Of a stretch of DNA of 41,131 nucleotides, positions 1-8,152 are shown piece by piece (positions within the stretch are counted from its first letter, which is position 1; each line of letters begins with the position of its first letter). Source of the stretch: an uncultured Ruminococcus sp. (GTDB lineage: Bacteria; Bacillota; Clostridia; Oscillospirales; Ruminococcaceae). The stretch is taken from positions 1-41,131 of the forward strand of contig UQQA01000009.1 in the NCBI GenBank assembly GCA_900543105.1, given 5' to 3'. The translations under genes and the position numbers were made by a program. The notes below the pieces were generated by a model. It was not told the origin of the DNA and ran no database searches. It was given only the letters and a program-made list of their open reading frames with translations.

Positions 1-208
1 CGAAAATGGGCTTCTGATGTTATACTATTCATTGAACAACTTCCTTTCTGATACTTTGTTTTTGGTGGTTCTTAAACATTATATCATTTTGGAAGTTGTT
101 TTTCTATACTTTGTGTCACCTATCTATTGTAACATAACATTTCAAGATAAATTTGCCTCAAATAATGTTTCATTTTGCCAAACAAACAATATTTCTTTAT
201 ATAAAAAC
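1..208. other. AT-rich left edge, no supported gene
   Basis: This stretch lies beyond the rpmA terminator and is strongly AT-rich. The only open frame is short, has no ribosome binding site and has low-complexity hydrophobic content, so I do not call a gene. It does hold a perfect 10-bp inverted repeat (arms 35-44 and 91-100). Each right-hand flank is followed by a similar stretch ending in ATACTTTGT (about 51-59 and 106-114). Confidence 0.4.
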
Positions 209-237
209 AAAAAGGGATAGAATATCTATCCCTTTTT
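209..237 (-). terminator. rho-independent terminator of rplU-rpmA
   Basis: A perfect 12-bp hairpin (arms 209-220 and 226-237, 5-nt loop) with an A/T run at each end. It lies 17 bases past the rpmA stop, so it ends the minus-strand ribosomal protein transcript. Confidence 0.85.
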
Positions 238-254
238 AAAGTCAGAATATGAAA

Positions 255-512
255 TTAGTCAGCAGTATAAACGCTTACCTTCTTGCGGTCGCGTCCAACT
301 CTTTCAAACTTAACTGTTCCGTCAACCTTTGCGAAAAGTGTATTATCGGAACCCATACCAACGCCTTCACCTGGGTGAATGTGTGTACCTCTCTGACGAA
401 CAAGGATGTTGCCGGCAATTACTGCTTGACCGTCTGCTCTTTTAACACCAAGACGCTTGGATTCAGAATCACGTCCGTTCTTGGTGGAGCCCATACCCTT
501 TTTATGTGCCAT
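255..512 (-). CDS. rpmA: 50S ribosomal protein L27
   Basis: An 85-residue L27, the large-subunit protein whose N-terminus reaches toward the peptidyl transferase centre. The conserved start MAHKKGMGSTKNGRD and the block RQRGTHIHPGEGVGMG are both present. The ribosome binding site GGAGGTG sits 8 nt before the ATG. The protein begins directly with the mature form. It lacks the hydrophobic N-terminal extension (cleaved by Prp) found in Bacillus and Staphylococcus L27, and the 48-bp gap to rplU has no room for prp. It is cotranscribed with rplU and ends at the terminator at 209-237. Confidence 0.98.
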   Translation of the reverse strand: MAHKKGMGSTKNGRDSESKRLGVKRADGQAVIAGNILVRQRGTHIHPGEGVGMGSDNTLFAKVDGTVKFERVGRDRKKVSVYTAD

Positions 513-560
513 ATTGATTACACCTCCGTTAATCTAAAAATAACTGTTTTGGATAAGAAC

Positions 561-875
561 TTATGCCTTGATAGCGTCGATTCTTACCTTTGTGTAAGGC
601 TGTCTGTGACCCTGCTTCTTGTGAGAAGAGCCCTTCTTAGGCTTGTAAGTGAAAACAGTGATCTTCTTAGCCTTGCCGTTCTTAAGAACCTTAGCCTCAA
701 CTGCTGCACCGTCAACGTATGGAGCACCAACTACGAGACCGCTGTCCTTACCAACTGCGATAACCTTGTCAAAGCTTACAGAATCATCAGCATTAACGTC
801 GAGCTTCTCGATGAAGATCTCATCACCCTCGGAAACCTGATACTGCTTTCCGCCTGTTTCAATAATAGCGTACAT
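561..875 (-). CDS. rplU: 50S ribosomal protein L21
   Basis: A 104-residue L21, normal length, which binds 23S rRNA in the large subunit. It starts MYAIIETGGKQYQVSEGDEI and carries the C-terminal family signature (KKGSSHKKQGHRQPYTKVRI). It is the first gene of the rplU-rpmA operon. In Bacillus and many Firmicutes a third gene, prp (YsxB-type cysteine protease), lies between these two; here it is absent. Expression is probably controlled by the consensus promoter at 968-996 and the structured leader at 876-961. Confidence 0.98.
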   Translation of the reverse strand: MYAIIETGGKQYQVSEGDEIFIEKLDVNADDSVSFDKVIAVGKDSGLVVGAPYVDGAAVEAKVLKNGKAKKITVFTYKPKKGSSHKKQGHRQPYTKVRIDAIKA

Positions 876-961
876 TAAAATGGCACCTGCCTTTTCTATA
901 AACTCGCTGTAACAATAGGCGTATGCAAAAGCATAACTTGAAATAGCCTAAGACATGCGGC
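876..961 (-). ncRNA. candidate L21 leader RNA
   Basis: The roughly 85-nt 5' UTR between the promoter at 968-996 and rplU folds, on the minus strand, into a two-part hairpin. The outer stem is TAGGC/GCCTA. The inner stem is TATGC/GCATA with a TTTT loop. Firmicutes rplU genes are known to carry an autoregulatory L21 leader in this position. I infer the family from position and structure only, without a covariance-model match. Confidence 0.5.
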
Positions 962-967
962 TTTATT

Positions 968-996
968 ATTATAGCATCGGTCAAGCATTTTGTCAA
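968..996 (-). promoter_or_regulatory. sigma-A promoter of rplU-rpmA
   Basis: Reading on the minus strand, a perfect -35 TTGACA (996-991) is separated by 17 nt from a perfect -10 TATAAT (973-968). The start of transcription should fall near 961. This fits a strongly expressed ribosomal protein operon. The rest of the 305-bp gap up to 1180 is AT-rich and holds only the weak upstream region of the plus-strand gene. Confidence 0.9.
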
Positions 997-1180
997 GCTT
1001 TTTTCCGTTTTTCTAAAAAAATTACTATTTTGGCATTTTCACAAGTGATTTTCCAAATTTTTATATGCACTTTTAACACAATTAATAATTATTTAATATT
1101 TTAGAAATCAAAACGCAAATAATTTGTTTAAAAATATGTTAAAATATAAATAACATTCTTATTCTCGGAGGCAAAAAACA

Positions 1181-1903
1181 ATGGCAAAAGAAAAACCTGC
1201 TAAAGAAAAAGCTATAAAAGATAAAGAAGCAGATAAAGCTTCAAAAAAGAAAGCTCCTACCGCTCCCAATCCAATACTGAAGCTTGATAAACAAACTAAA
1301 GTTGAACTTCAGAATTTCCTGTTCGGAACAAGTGAAAAAAAGCTTATGGTCTCGGAAGATTTTCTTAATGGAATGACTATAAAATACATATCAAAAAGAA
1401 TGAAGATAATCAATACATCGTTCGCAAATCTTCACACTACCCGTTCAGCCGTCTTCTTCTTTAAAAATACGGCAGAAATCGAAAAATACATTGAAGACCT
1501 TATCATTCTTGAAAAGTATTATCCGTTTAAAAATCCGGTACCAAGCATCTACAAGCGAAATTATCTTGCTCATAAACCTGCGGCTATCACAGGTATGATA
1601 AACAGAGTTTGGAAAACAGCGCTGCAAAAATATCCGCTCAAGGACGACGAATCGCCCGAGGATATAAGCCCTGCTGCTTTAAATTTTTACGATCAGGTCA
1701 TTAATGAACTGCTCTCCGAAAAGGATAACTATTCAGAAAAGGATATGGAAATGATAAATTCATTCTACACCCGTATCCACGGTGAGCAAACCGATGAAGA
1801 AATAGCCGATCCGCTTATTCCTGCCGAGGAGAACACCTCTGCCGAAGAAGAATCCGACGATCAGGGTGATTTCTCACTCGACCTTGACGGCGATAATCCA
1901 TAA
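1181..1903 (+). CDS. uncharacterised protein with Lys-rich head and acidic tail
   Basis: I do not recognise this 240-residue protein. The ribosome binding site GGAGG lies 9 nt before the ATG, which makes the start firm. Residues 1-30 are almost entirely Lys, Ala and Glu. Residues about 35-200 form a mixed, probably helical core with aromatic residues (FFFKNT, KYYPFKNPVP). Residues 200-240 are strongly acidic. There is no signal peptide, membrane segment or known catalytic motif, so it is probably cytosolic. It stands alone on the plus strand, divergent from rplU and convergent with recN, and has its own terminator. A weak TTGTTT/TATAAA pair with a 15-nt gap (1124-1150) is the only promoter candidate. 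Confidence 0.85.
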   Translation: MAKEKPAKEKAIKDKEADKASKKKAPTAPNPILKLDKQTKVELQNFLFGTSEKKLMVSEDFLNGMTIKYISKRMKIINTSFANLHTTRSAVFFFKNTAEIEKYIEDLIILEKYYPFKNPVPSIYKRNYLAHKPAAITGMINRVWKTALQKYPLKDDESPEDISPAALNFYDQVINELLSEKDNYSEKDMEMINSFYTRIHGEQTDEEIADPLIPAEENTSAEEESDDQGDFSLDLDGDNP

Positions 1904-1910
1904 ATATTCT

Positions 1911-1945
1911 GTACAGCCTATGTCAAATATAGGCTGTACTTTTTT
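1911..1945 (+). terminator. terminator of the 1181-1903 gene
   Basis: A perfect 11-bp stem (1911-1921 and 1929-1939, 7-nt loop) followed by TTTTTT. It lies 8 bases past the plus-strand stop codon. The T-run touches the recN stop codon, so the two convergent genes meet here. Confidence 0.9.
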
Positions 1946-3638
1946 ATTTGCCCAACATTCTGTTGTAAATCTCATCGCGTGAAGAAAGCTGTTCTTTCGC
2001 CGCTTTAAGCGTTGAATCGGTTATGTTGTCACCGCCCATTATTCTTGCTATCTCACCTGCCCTTGAATCCTTGTCAAGCACAGATACCTCTGTAAATGTT
2101 CTGTTGTCCTTCGTCTTTTTCTCAATAAAAAGATGACTGTCCGCCATTACAGCTATCTGAGATAGATGTGTTACACACAGTACCTGACGGCTTCGTGATA
2201 TCTCACGGAGCTTTACGCCTATCTTCTGCGCAGCCTTGCCGCTTACACCCGTATCGATCTCGTCAAATATCATCGTCGGAACATCATCTTTTTCCGCCGT
2301 AACATTTTTTATTGCAAGCATTATTCGCGAAAGCTCACCGCCCGATGCTATCTTCGCTATCGGCTTCGGTGGTTCACCTGCATTGACGGATATAAGTATC
2401 TCCATTGAATCCATTCCCGAGTTTGTAAGCTTTCCGAGTGTCTGTGATATTTCAAGCTTGACATTCGGCATATCAAGGAATTTCAGCTCATTTTCAATTT
2501 TTGAAGAAAGCTGATCTGCTGCTTCACGACGCTTTTGCGACAAGCTTTTTGCCTTTGCGCTTACTTCTTTAAGAAGCTCATTTCGTTCAGCGCTTATCCT
2601 CTTTATCTCTTCCGTATTGTCAATAAGTTCGGCAGCCTCGTTCTGCGCCGAAGTGTATTTTTCTATGACATCTTTAAGCTCAGGGCCATACTTTTTCTTG
2701 ATAGATATCAAAGTATCCCTTCTGTTGTCAAGATATGATAAACGGCTCTCGTCCACATCAATGCTGTCATTCAGACTTTTTATCTGATCCGCAATATCAG
2801 CCGCCTCTATTTTCAAGCTGTCAAGACGTGACGATATTTCATCAAGCGAGGGCATAATATCCGAATAACGCTTTAGTTCCGTAATTATATCATTGATAAC
2901 ACCGCAAATCCCGTCATTATCATCATCACCCGAAATTTCTTCTGCCGCCGAAGATAAGGTCTTGGAAATTGCACTGCTGTTGCTGATGACATTAAATTCG
3001 TTATCTATCTTTTCGTCCTCATTTTCGTCCGAGATCTGAACTTCCTTTATTTCATTTGTCATTACTCTGAGAGCATCAAGACGTGACAGCTTTTCCAATT
3101 CATTATCGGATAATTTTTTTATTCTGCGTGAAATATTCTGCAATTTGTGAAAGCTTTCCCGATAGTCCTCGATCTCACTTTGAATCGCTGCAAAATTATC
3201 AACAATATCAATATGTTTTTCGGGATACATAAGTATGCGGTTATCATGCTGACCGTGAACATCTATCAGCGTTATGCCGATCTCTTTCAAAACAGAAACC
3301 GAAGATGTGCGTGAATTTATGCGAACTCCGCTGCCGCCGTCAGATGATATCATTCTTGTAATAAGCAGTTCATCGTCCGAATGGTCGATACCAAATTCAT
3401 CAAGCTTTTCCTTTGTTTCAGCAGAAAGTCCCTTGAATAAAGCCGTCACCGATGCCTTATCACAGCCTGAACGAACAATATCCTTGCTGACCCTTTTTCC
3501 GAGAACAGCATTTATTCCGTTTATAAGTATAGATTTACCTGCACCCGTTTCACCGGTAAAAACATTGAAATCATCAGAAAATGGTATGACTGCGTGTTCA
3601 ATTACAGCAAGATTTTCAATACAAAGCTCACAAAGCAT
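1944..3638 (-). CDS. recN: DNA repair protein RecN
   Basis: A 564-residue SMC-like ATPase of double-strand-break repair. Walker A GETGAGKS is at residues 29-36. The ABC signature appears as ASGGELSRIMLA, and Walker B as PTMIFDEIDTGVSG, followed by a late VTHLSQIA block. The middle (about 150-370) is a long charged coiled coil, as expected for the family. Length is typical (about 550-570). The start has RBS GAGGAAG 6 nt before the ATG. It is the last gene of the asp23-recN operon, just after argR, which is the usual Firmicutes order; spoIVB and spo0A, which follow it in Bacillus, are not here. Confidence 0.97.
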   Translation of the reverse strand: MLCELCIENLAVIEHAVIPFSDDFNVFTGETGAGKSILINGINAVLGKRVSKDIVRSGCDKASVTALFKGLSAETKEKLDEFGIDHSDDELLITRMISSDGGSGVRINSRTSSVSVLKEIGITLIDVHGQHDNRILMYPEKHIDIVDNFAAIQSEIEDYRESFHKLQNISRRIKKLSDNELEKLSRLDALRVMTNEIKEVQISDENEDEKIDNEFNVISNSSAISKTLSSAAEEISGDDDNDGICGVINDIITELKRYSDIMPSLDEISSRLDSLKIEAADIADQIKSLNDSIDVDESRLSYLDNRRDTLISIKKKYGPELKDVIEKYTSAQNEAAELIDNTEEIKRISAERNELLKEVSAKAKSLSQKRREAADQLSSKIENELKFLDMPNVKLEISQTLGKLTNSGMDSMEILISVNAGEPPKPIAKIASGGELSRIMLAIKNVTAEKDDVPTMIFDEIDTGVSGKAAQKIGVKLREISRSRQVLCVTHLSQIAVMADSHLFIEKKTKDNRTFTEVSVLDKDSRAGEIARIMGGDNITDSTLKAAKEQLSSRDEIYNRMLGK

Positions 3639-3656
3639 AAAAAACTTCCTCTGTTT

Positions 3657-4091
3657 TTACAATATCATATCACGAAGATTTTCGCAAAAGTCTGCCGCCG
3701 TCTTTTCACTCGGCATAAGCACAAAGATCGTGTCATCGCCTGCTATCGTTCCCACAATACCGACATATTCCATCTTGTCAAGCGTTGCACATGCTGCCTG
3801 AGCCATACCGGTATGACACTTCAGCACAACTGTATTCATAGCATAAACAATATCCAGAACAGAATCCTTAAATATAGGCGGACATTCCATAATGTCTTTC
3901 AGCGGAGCAATGTATTTATATACACCGTCTGCCTCTTTTTTCAGATTCAGTTCATTTATATCACGCGAAAGAGTTGCCTGCGTAACATTTATCCCCTGCT
4001 TTTCAAGATGTTCTTTCAGCATCTCCTGCGTGGAAATATCATTATTTGAAATTATATCTATGATAATATTCTGACGTTCTTTTTTTAACAT
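3657..4091 (-). CDS. argR: arginine repressor ArgR/AhrC
   Basis: A 144-residue arginine-dependent transcription factor of normal length. The N-terminal winged helix contains the recognition signature TQATLSRDINEL (about residues 37-48). The C-terminal hexamerisation and arginine-binding domain contains GMAQAACATLDK and GTIAGDDTIFVL, including the paired acidic residues that contact arginine in the family. RBS GGAGG precedes the ATG by 4 nt. It lies between nadK and recN; the argR-recN pairing is conserved in Firmicutes. No arginine genes are in the window, so it presumably acts elsewhere. Confidence 0.96.
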   Translation of the reverse strand: MLKKERQNIIIDIISNNDISTQEMLKEHLEKQGINVTQATLSRDINELNLKKEADGVYKYIAPLKDIMECPPIFKDSVLDIVYAMNTVVLKCHTGMAQAACATLDKMEYVGIVGTIAGDDTIFVLMPSEKTAADFCENLRDMIL

Positions 4092-4107
4092 AAAGCCTCC
4101 GAAAAGC

Positions 4108-4965
4108 TTATTTTATGGGATTCATAAGCTTGTTGTTCACTGCATCAAAGAATGAATTGCCCTTGATATCTATCAGCCTCAGCCTTTTGTTCGACCTTGA
4201 TATCACAAGATGATCTTCCCGGCCGAAACTGCATTCAAATTTACCGTCAACGGAAAAATATATCTCATTTTCATCACTTGAAAAATGACGGATCTCCAAC
4301 CGTCTGTCAGCCGTAAAAAGCATTGGTCTTGATGAAAGTGAGTGAGGACACACAGGGGTCATCTGTATTGTTTCCATAAGCGGTTCAACGATCGGACCGC
4401 CTGCCGATAATGCATAAGCCGTAGAACCCGTCGGCGTGGAAAAGACAACACCGTCAGAGCGTATTGAACTTACAACGATGCCGTCAGTCGATATCTCGTA
4501 ACTGCATAAATTCGAGCAAGGACGTGCAACAACAACATCATTCAGCGCAGTATAGTTTGAAATGACCATATTTTCATGCATAAGAACAACATCGAGCATC
4601 ATTCTTGATTCTATCTTATAATCGTGAGTTTTGAGCCGTGAAATGTTGTCCAGCTCATCGATTTCCATAGAAGCCATAAATCCAAGATGTCCCGTGTTCA
4701 CACCAAGAAGCGGCTTGTCATATTCCGAAGCATAGTGCGAAGCTTTGAGAATAGTTCCATCTCCGCCAATAGCGATTATCGCTTCACATTCTGCCGCGAT
4801 CTTGTCCATACTGCCATAGTTGATAAAGCTTTCTCCCGAAAAAACCTTTTTATATTCGCTGTCAGTATAAATATCAATACCCAGCTCATGCAGCTTCAAG
4901 CAAAGCTTCTGCGCAGTCGGCAGCGCATTTGGTTTTGTGAAATTCGGAAATAAAACTATATTCAT
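4108..4965 (-). CDS. nadK: NAD kinase
   Basis: A 285-residue enzyme that phosphorylates NAD to NADP in the cytosol. The diagnostic GGDGT motif is at residues 67-71, followed by NTGHLGFMA and, further on, the conserved TPTGSTAYALSAGGPIV block. The last two form the NAD-binding region of the family. Length matches other bacterial NadK proteins. RBS AAAGGA lies 10 nt before the ATG. It is embedded between tlyA and argR with short gaps, an arrangement seen in Clostridia, and is therefore cotranscribed with the isoprenoid and repair genes. Confidence 0.97.
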   Translation of the reverse strand: MNIVLFPNFTKPNALPTAQKLCLKLHELGIDIYTDSEYKKVFSGESFINYGSMDKIAAECEAIIAIGGDGTILKASHYASEYDKPLLGVNTGHLGFMASMEIDELDNISRLKTHDYKIESRMMLDVVLMHENMVISNYTALNDVVVARPCSNLCSYEISTDGIVVSSIRSDGVVFSTPTGSTAYALSAGGPIVEPLMETIQMTPVCPHSLSSRPMLFTADRRLEIRHFSSDENEIYFSVDGKFECSFGREDHLVISRSNKRLRLIDIKGNSFFDAVNNKLMNPIK

Positions 4966-4971
4966 TGGGTT

Positions 4972-5769
4972 TTAATCCTTTCTGCGAATATTTGAAAAAG
5001 CTTCATCAATGACCTTTTTTACATCTAAAACAGAAGTTTCCCCGTCATTACAAACAATATATGCGAGGTATTCAATGTTTCCATCTCCGCCGCTTATAGG
5101 TGAAAAGTCAAGGTTCTTTACAGCAAGTCCATTCTGTGAGAAAAAAGCCATGAGTTCAATTAAAACGCGCAAATGCACTTTTCTGTCCTTAACAATGCCA
5201 TTTTTGCCTATATCGGACTTTCCTGCCTCAAACTGCGGTTTTATCAGCACAGCGGCAGAACTCTCATATTTCATAAATTCCGAAAGCTTCGGAATTATCT
5301 TTTTGAGAGATACGAATGAAACATCAACACTGAAAAAGTTCGGATATGGTTCAAAATTTTCAGGAAATAATTCAGTGAAATTTGTTTTTTCCATATTGCA
5401 TACCCTGTTGTCAGCGCACAGTTTTTCATCAAGCTGATCGTGTCCGACATCAACAGCGTAAACATATTCAGCACCGTTTTGCAGCATACAATCGGTGAAA
5501 CCGCCCGTAGATGCCCCAATATCCATACAAACTCTGCCGTTCAGATCAATACCGAATGCATCAACAGCCTTTTCAAGCTTTAATCCGCCTCTGCCAACAT
5601 ATTTTAGGACTGAACCCTTAAAGTCAACATTATCACCTTCATTGACCTCTGCCGACGGCTTTGAAACAGGCTTTCCGTTTATAAAAACATCGCCGTTTTT
5701 GATATGTTCTTTTGCCCTTTCACGGCTCTTGGCTATTTTATTTTCAACAAGATAACAATCAATTCTCAA
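4972..5769 (-). CDS. tlyA: TlyA-family rRNA 2'-O-methyltransferase
   Basis: A 265-residue protein of the TlyA/FtsJ-like family, which methylates ribose in rRNA and is often mislabelled haemolysin. Residues 1-60 form an S4 RNA-binding domain (RAKEHIKNGDVFINGKPV). Residues about 80-245 form the methyltransferase fold, with the SAM motif DIGASTGGFTDC and later FFSVDVSFVSL and LIKPQFEAG. The start is TTG, overlapping the dxs end by 11 bases; GGTGAG in the dxs tail is the ribosome binding site. Overlap and spacing indicate translational coupling with dxs. Confidence 0.94.
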   Translation of the reverse strand: MRIDCYLVENKIAKSRERAKEHIKNGDVFINGKPVSKPSAEVNEGDNVDFKGSVLKYVGRGGLKLEKAVDAFGIDLNGRVCMDIGASTGGFTDCMLQNGAEYVYAVDVGHDQLDEKLCADNRVCNMEKTNFTELFPENFEPYPNFFSVDVSFVSLKKIIPKLSEFMKYESSAAVLIKPQFEAGKSDIGKNGIVKDRKVHLRVLIELMAFFSQNGLAVKNLDFSPISGGDGNIEYLAYIVCNDGETSVLDVKKVIDEAFSNIRRKD

Positions 5770-7630
5770 TATTTCTCACCATATTACCGATAGTTTCCGT
5801 CATTGACTTTTTGTCCATTTTAAAGCGCTCCATTGTCTGTTCAGCGCTTTCATTCGGAATAAATCCACTCGCCGAAACGATCTCATAAGAACCCTTGAAA
5901 CCCATTTCAAAAAGCTTCACAAGCAAATGCTCGGCAATGCCGTTTTCCTTGCTGCTTTCCTCATAGAAAATTATGCACTTGTAGTTCATACAAATAAGTG
6001 CAGCCTCATTGTCTAACGGATATATTCTTACAAGCTTTAAAATGTCAAAATTACCTGCATCACCCGAACGGTTTATCTCCAACACCCTTTCAAACAGTCT
6101 GCCGAAAGTTACGACAAGACAATCACTGTCACAGGAGATATGACAAAAAGTATCTGTATCATATCTGTTGTCCGTTAAGCCAAAGCATTCATTTCCTTTC
6201 GGATAACGTACAGCTGCAAAACCGCCGCAATCATAGAGAGCTGTTTTAAAGCAAAGCTTCTGCTCCGAATAATTTGACGGGGAAAAAATAACAGCATTTG
6301 GTATCCCCGTAAGCATCGGAATGTCAAACACGCCCTGATGCGTTTCACCGTCCTCACCTATAAATCCTGCTCTGTCAACCGCAAGAACTATGTGAGTATT
6401 GTCTATCGCAACATCGTGTATGATCTCATCATAAGCTCGCTGCAAAAAGCTTGAATAAACCGCAAATACGGGGATCTTTCCGCTTTTCGCCAAGCCTGCA
6501 CAGAAAGTTACAGCGTGTTCCTCGGCAATGCCCACATCAAAAAATCGCTTTGGGAAGCTTCCTGCAAAATACTGCAAGCCCGTTCCATACTTCATTGCCG
6601 CCGTTACAGCGCATATTCTGTCATCTGCTTCGGCAAATTCGCAAATTGTTCTTCCGAAATTCTCGGAAAAACTGTCATGATTGGAATTATCGGGATTTTT
6701 CTTGGAATATCCGCTGCTTGGGATACTGTGAAACGCACCGGGGTTTTCCTCAGCAGGTCTGAACCCTTTTCCCTTGACAGTATTGACGTGAATGAACACC
6801 GGCTTCTCCATCCTGCGTGCCATTTTCAGCGTTTCTTCAATTTCTTCTATGTTATGACCATCGATAGGTCCGAGATACACAAATCCAAGGTCTTCAAACA
6901 TAGTCGAATGATAAAGCATATTTTTCAGCGCAGATTTTGAAGAAAGAAGTATATTTTTTATCGGTTCTCCAACAACGGGTGTTTTATCAAGCGTATGTTC
7001 AACAGTCTTTTTTATATCAAGGTAACGTTGATCTCCTCTAATTGACGTAAGATATTTTGCAAGCGCACCAACATTCTTGGAAATGGACATATCATTATGG
7101 TTGAGAATAACAATAAGGTTTGCTGCGCTTTTACCTGCATTGTTAAGTCCCTCGTAGGCAAGTCCACCCGTGAATGCTCCGTCACCGATAATGGCAACAG
7201 CACGGTGTTTTGTGTCGCCGTCAATGCGCATAGCCTCTGCCATGCCAAGAGCAGCCGAAATGGAATTGCTGCTGTGACCGCTTACAAAAGCATCATGTTC
7301 CGATTCATTCGGACGTATAAAGCCCGAAATTCCGCCCTTTTTGCGAAGAGTGGAAAATTTGTCGTATCTTCCCGTCAGAAGCTTGTGCGCGTAAGCCTGA
7401 TGCCCAACGTCCCAAACAAGCTTATCTTTCGGAGAATCAAAAACCCTGTGCAGTGCTACTGTCAGTTCGACAGTTCCGAGATTTGAAGCAAGATGTCCGC
7501 CGTTCTTTAAAACATTTTTAGTGATACAGCGGCGCAATTCCTTGCAAAGTTTCCTGCACTCCGAATAATCCATTTTTTTTAAATCGTTCGGCAGATCAAG
7601 ATCGCCGAGCCTTATCTCACTTTTACCCAA
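5759..7630 (-). CDS. dxs: 1-deoxy-D-xylulose-5-phosphate synthase
   Basis: A 623-residue thiamine-diphosphate enzyme that condenses pyruvate and glyceraldehyde-3-phosphate, the first step of the MEP isoprenoid pathway. Visible are DVGHQAYAHKLLTGR near residue 75, the ThDP motif GDGAFTGGLAYEGLNNAG, the catalytic AEEHAVTFCAGLA, and DRAGFIGEDGETHQG of the transketolase pyrimidine domain. I chose the TTG at 7630 because GGAGGG sits 5 nt upstream of it inside the longer open frame, and because this removes an overlap with the upstream gene. It is grouped with ispA and a PAP2-like gene. Confidence 0.96.
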   Translation of the reverse strand: MGKSEIRLGDLDLPNDLKKMDYSECRKLCKELRRCITKNVLKNGGHLASNLGTVELTVALHRVFDSPKDKLVWDVGHQAYAHKLLTGRYDKFSTLRKKGGISGFIRPNESEHDAFVSGHSSNSISAALGMAEAMRIDGDTKHRAVAIIGDGAFTGGLAYEGLNNAGKSAANLIVILNHNDMSISKNVGALAKYLTSIRGDQRYLDIKKTVEHTLDKTPVVGEPIKNILLSSKSALKNMLYHSTMFEDLGFVYLGPIDGHNIEEIEETLKMARRMEKPVFIHVNTVKGKGFRPAEENPGAFHSIPSSGYSKKNPDNSNHDSFSENFGRTICEFAEADDRICAVTAAMKYGTGLQYFAGSFPKRFFDVGIAEEHAVTFCAGLAKSGKIPVFAVYSSFLQRAYDEIIHDVAIDNTHIVLAVDRAGFIGEDGETHQGVFDIPMLTGIPNAVIFSPSNYSEQKLCFKTALYDCGGFAAVRYPKGNECFGLTDNRYDTDTFCHISCDSDCLVVTFGRLFERVLEINRSGDAGNFDILKLVRIYPLDNEAALICMNYKCIIFYEESSKENGIAEHLLVKLFEMGFKGSYEIVSASGFIPNESAEQTMERFKMDKKSMTETIGNMVRNIEN

Positions 7631-7643
7631 AATACCCTCCGAA

Positions 7644-8117
7644 TCATATCTCAACAGGCATTATCAATGCAATAACAACACCGAGTATCACTCCACCGAG
7701 AACCTCAAATGGAGTATGTCCGAGATATTCTTTGAAATCTTTCTGCTTCTTCGGCTTTTTTGAGGGTTTTGTATCATAGTTAGGGATCTCTATTCCCTCT
7801 TCATCAAAGTATTTGTTCATTCGGTTGAGCTGATGAGCGTGAAGTCCCGCCGCACGCCTTACACCCATTGCATCATACATAACTATGAGCGCAACGATAA
7901 GCATAAGTGCAAACTCTACCGACTGAGGACCGCACAAACGGAATGTTGCCACAGACGCAGAGCATACCAAAGCGGAATGTGAACTCGGCATACCGCCCGA
8001 ACCAACAAGTCGTTCTGCTTTGAATGTTTTATTTTTTATAGCATGAATGATAGTTTTTATGATCTGTGCGGCACACCATGAGACAACCGCTGCGGCAAGT
8101 GTGTAATTATAATACAT
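7644..8117 (-). CDS. YuiD-like divergent PAP2 family membrane protein (DUF212)
   Basis: A 157-residue membrane protein of the YuiD/DUF212 family, a divergent branch of acid phosphatase/PAP2 proteins. Family signatures are GGMPSSHSALVCS near residue 40 and MYDAMGVRRAAGLHAHQLN near residue 85. The GMPSSH and RRAAGLHA blocks supply the His and Arg residues expected in a PAP2-type site. About four hydrophobic segments are visible, the last at the C-terminus. The internal ATG at 8117 gives the usual family length (about 158); the longer frame would overlap ispA by 49 bases. It sits between dxs and ispA, which suggests a prenyl-phosphate role, but this is inference. Confidence 0.88.
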   Translation of the reverse strand: MYYNYTLAAAVVSWCAAQIIKTIIHAIKNKTFKAERLVGSGGMPSSHSALVCSASVATFRLCGPQSVEFALMLIVALIVMYDAMGVRRAAGLHAHQLNRMNKYFDEEGIEIPNYDTKPSKKPKKQKDFKEYLGHTPFEVLGGVILGVVIALIMPVEI

Positions 8118-8152
8118 TGACAATTCAGATCCCAACCTTTCATTTAGATTCT

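Noticed and set aside
17..220. A 67-codon frame at the left edge
   Set aside because: No ribosome binding site, AT-driven composition, and it runs into the rpmA terminator.
249..878. A 209-codon plus-strand open frame spanning rpmA and rplU
   Set aside because: It runs antisense through two clear ribosomal protein genes and across their terminator side; it is a shadow.
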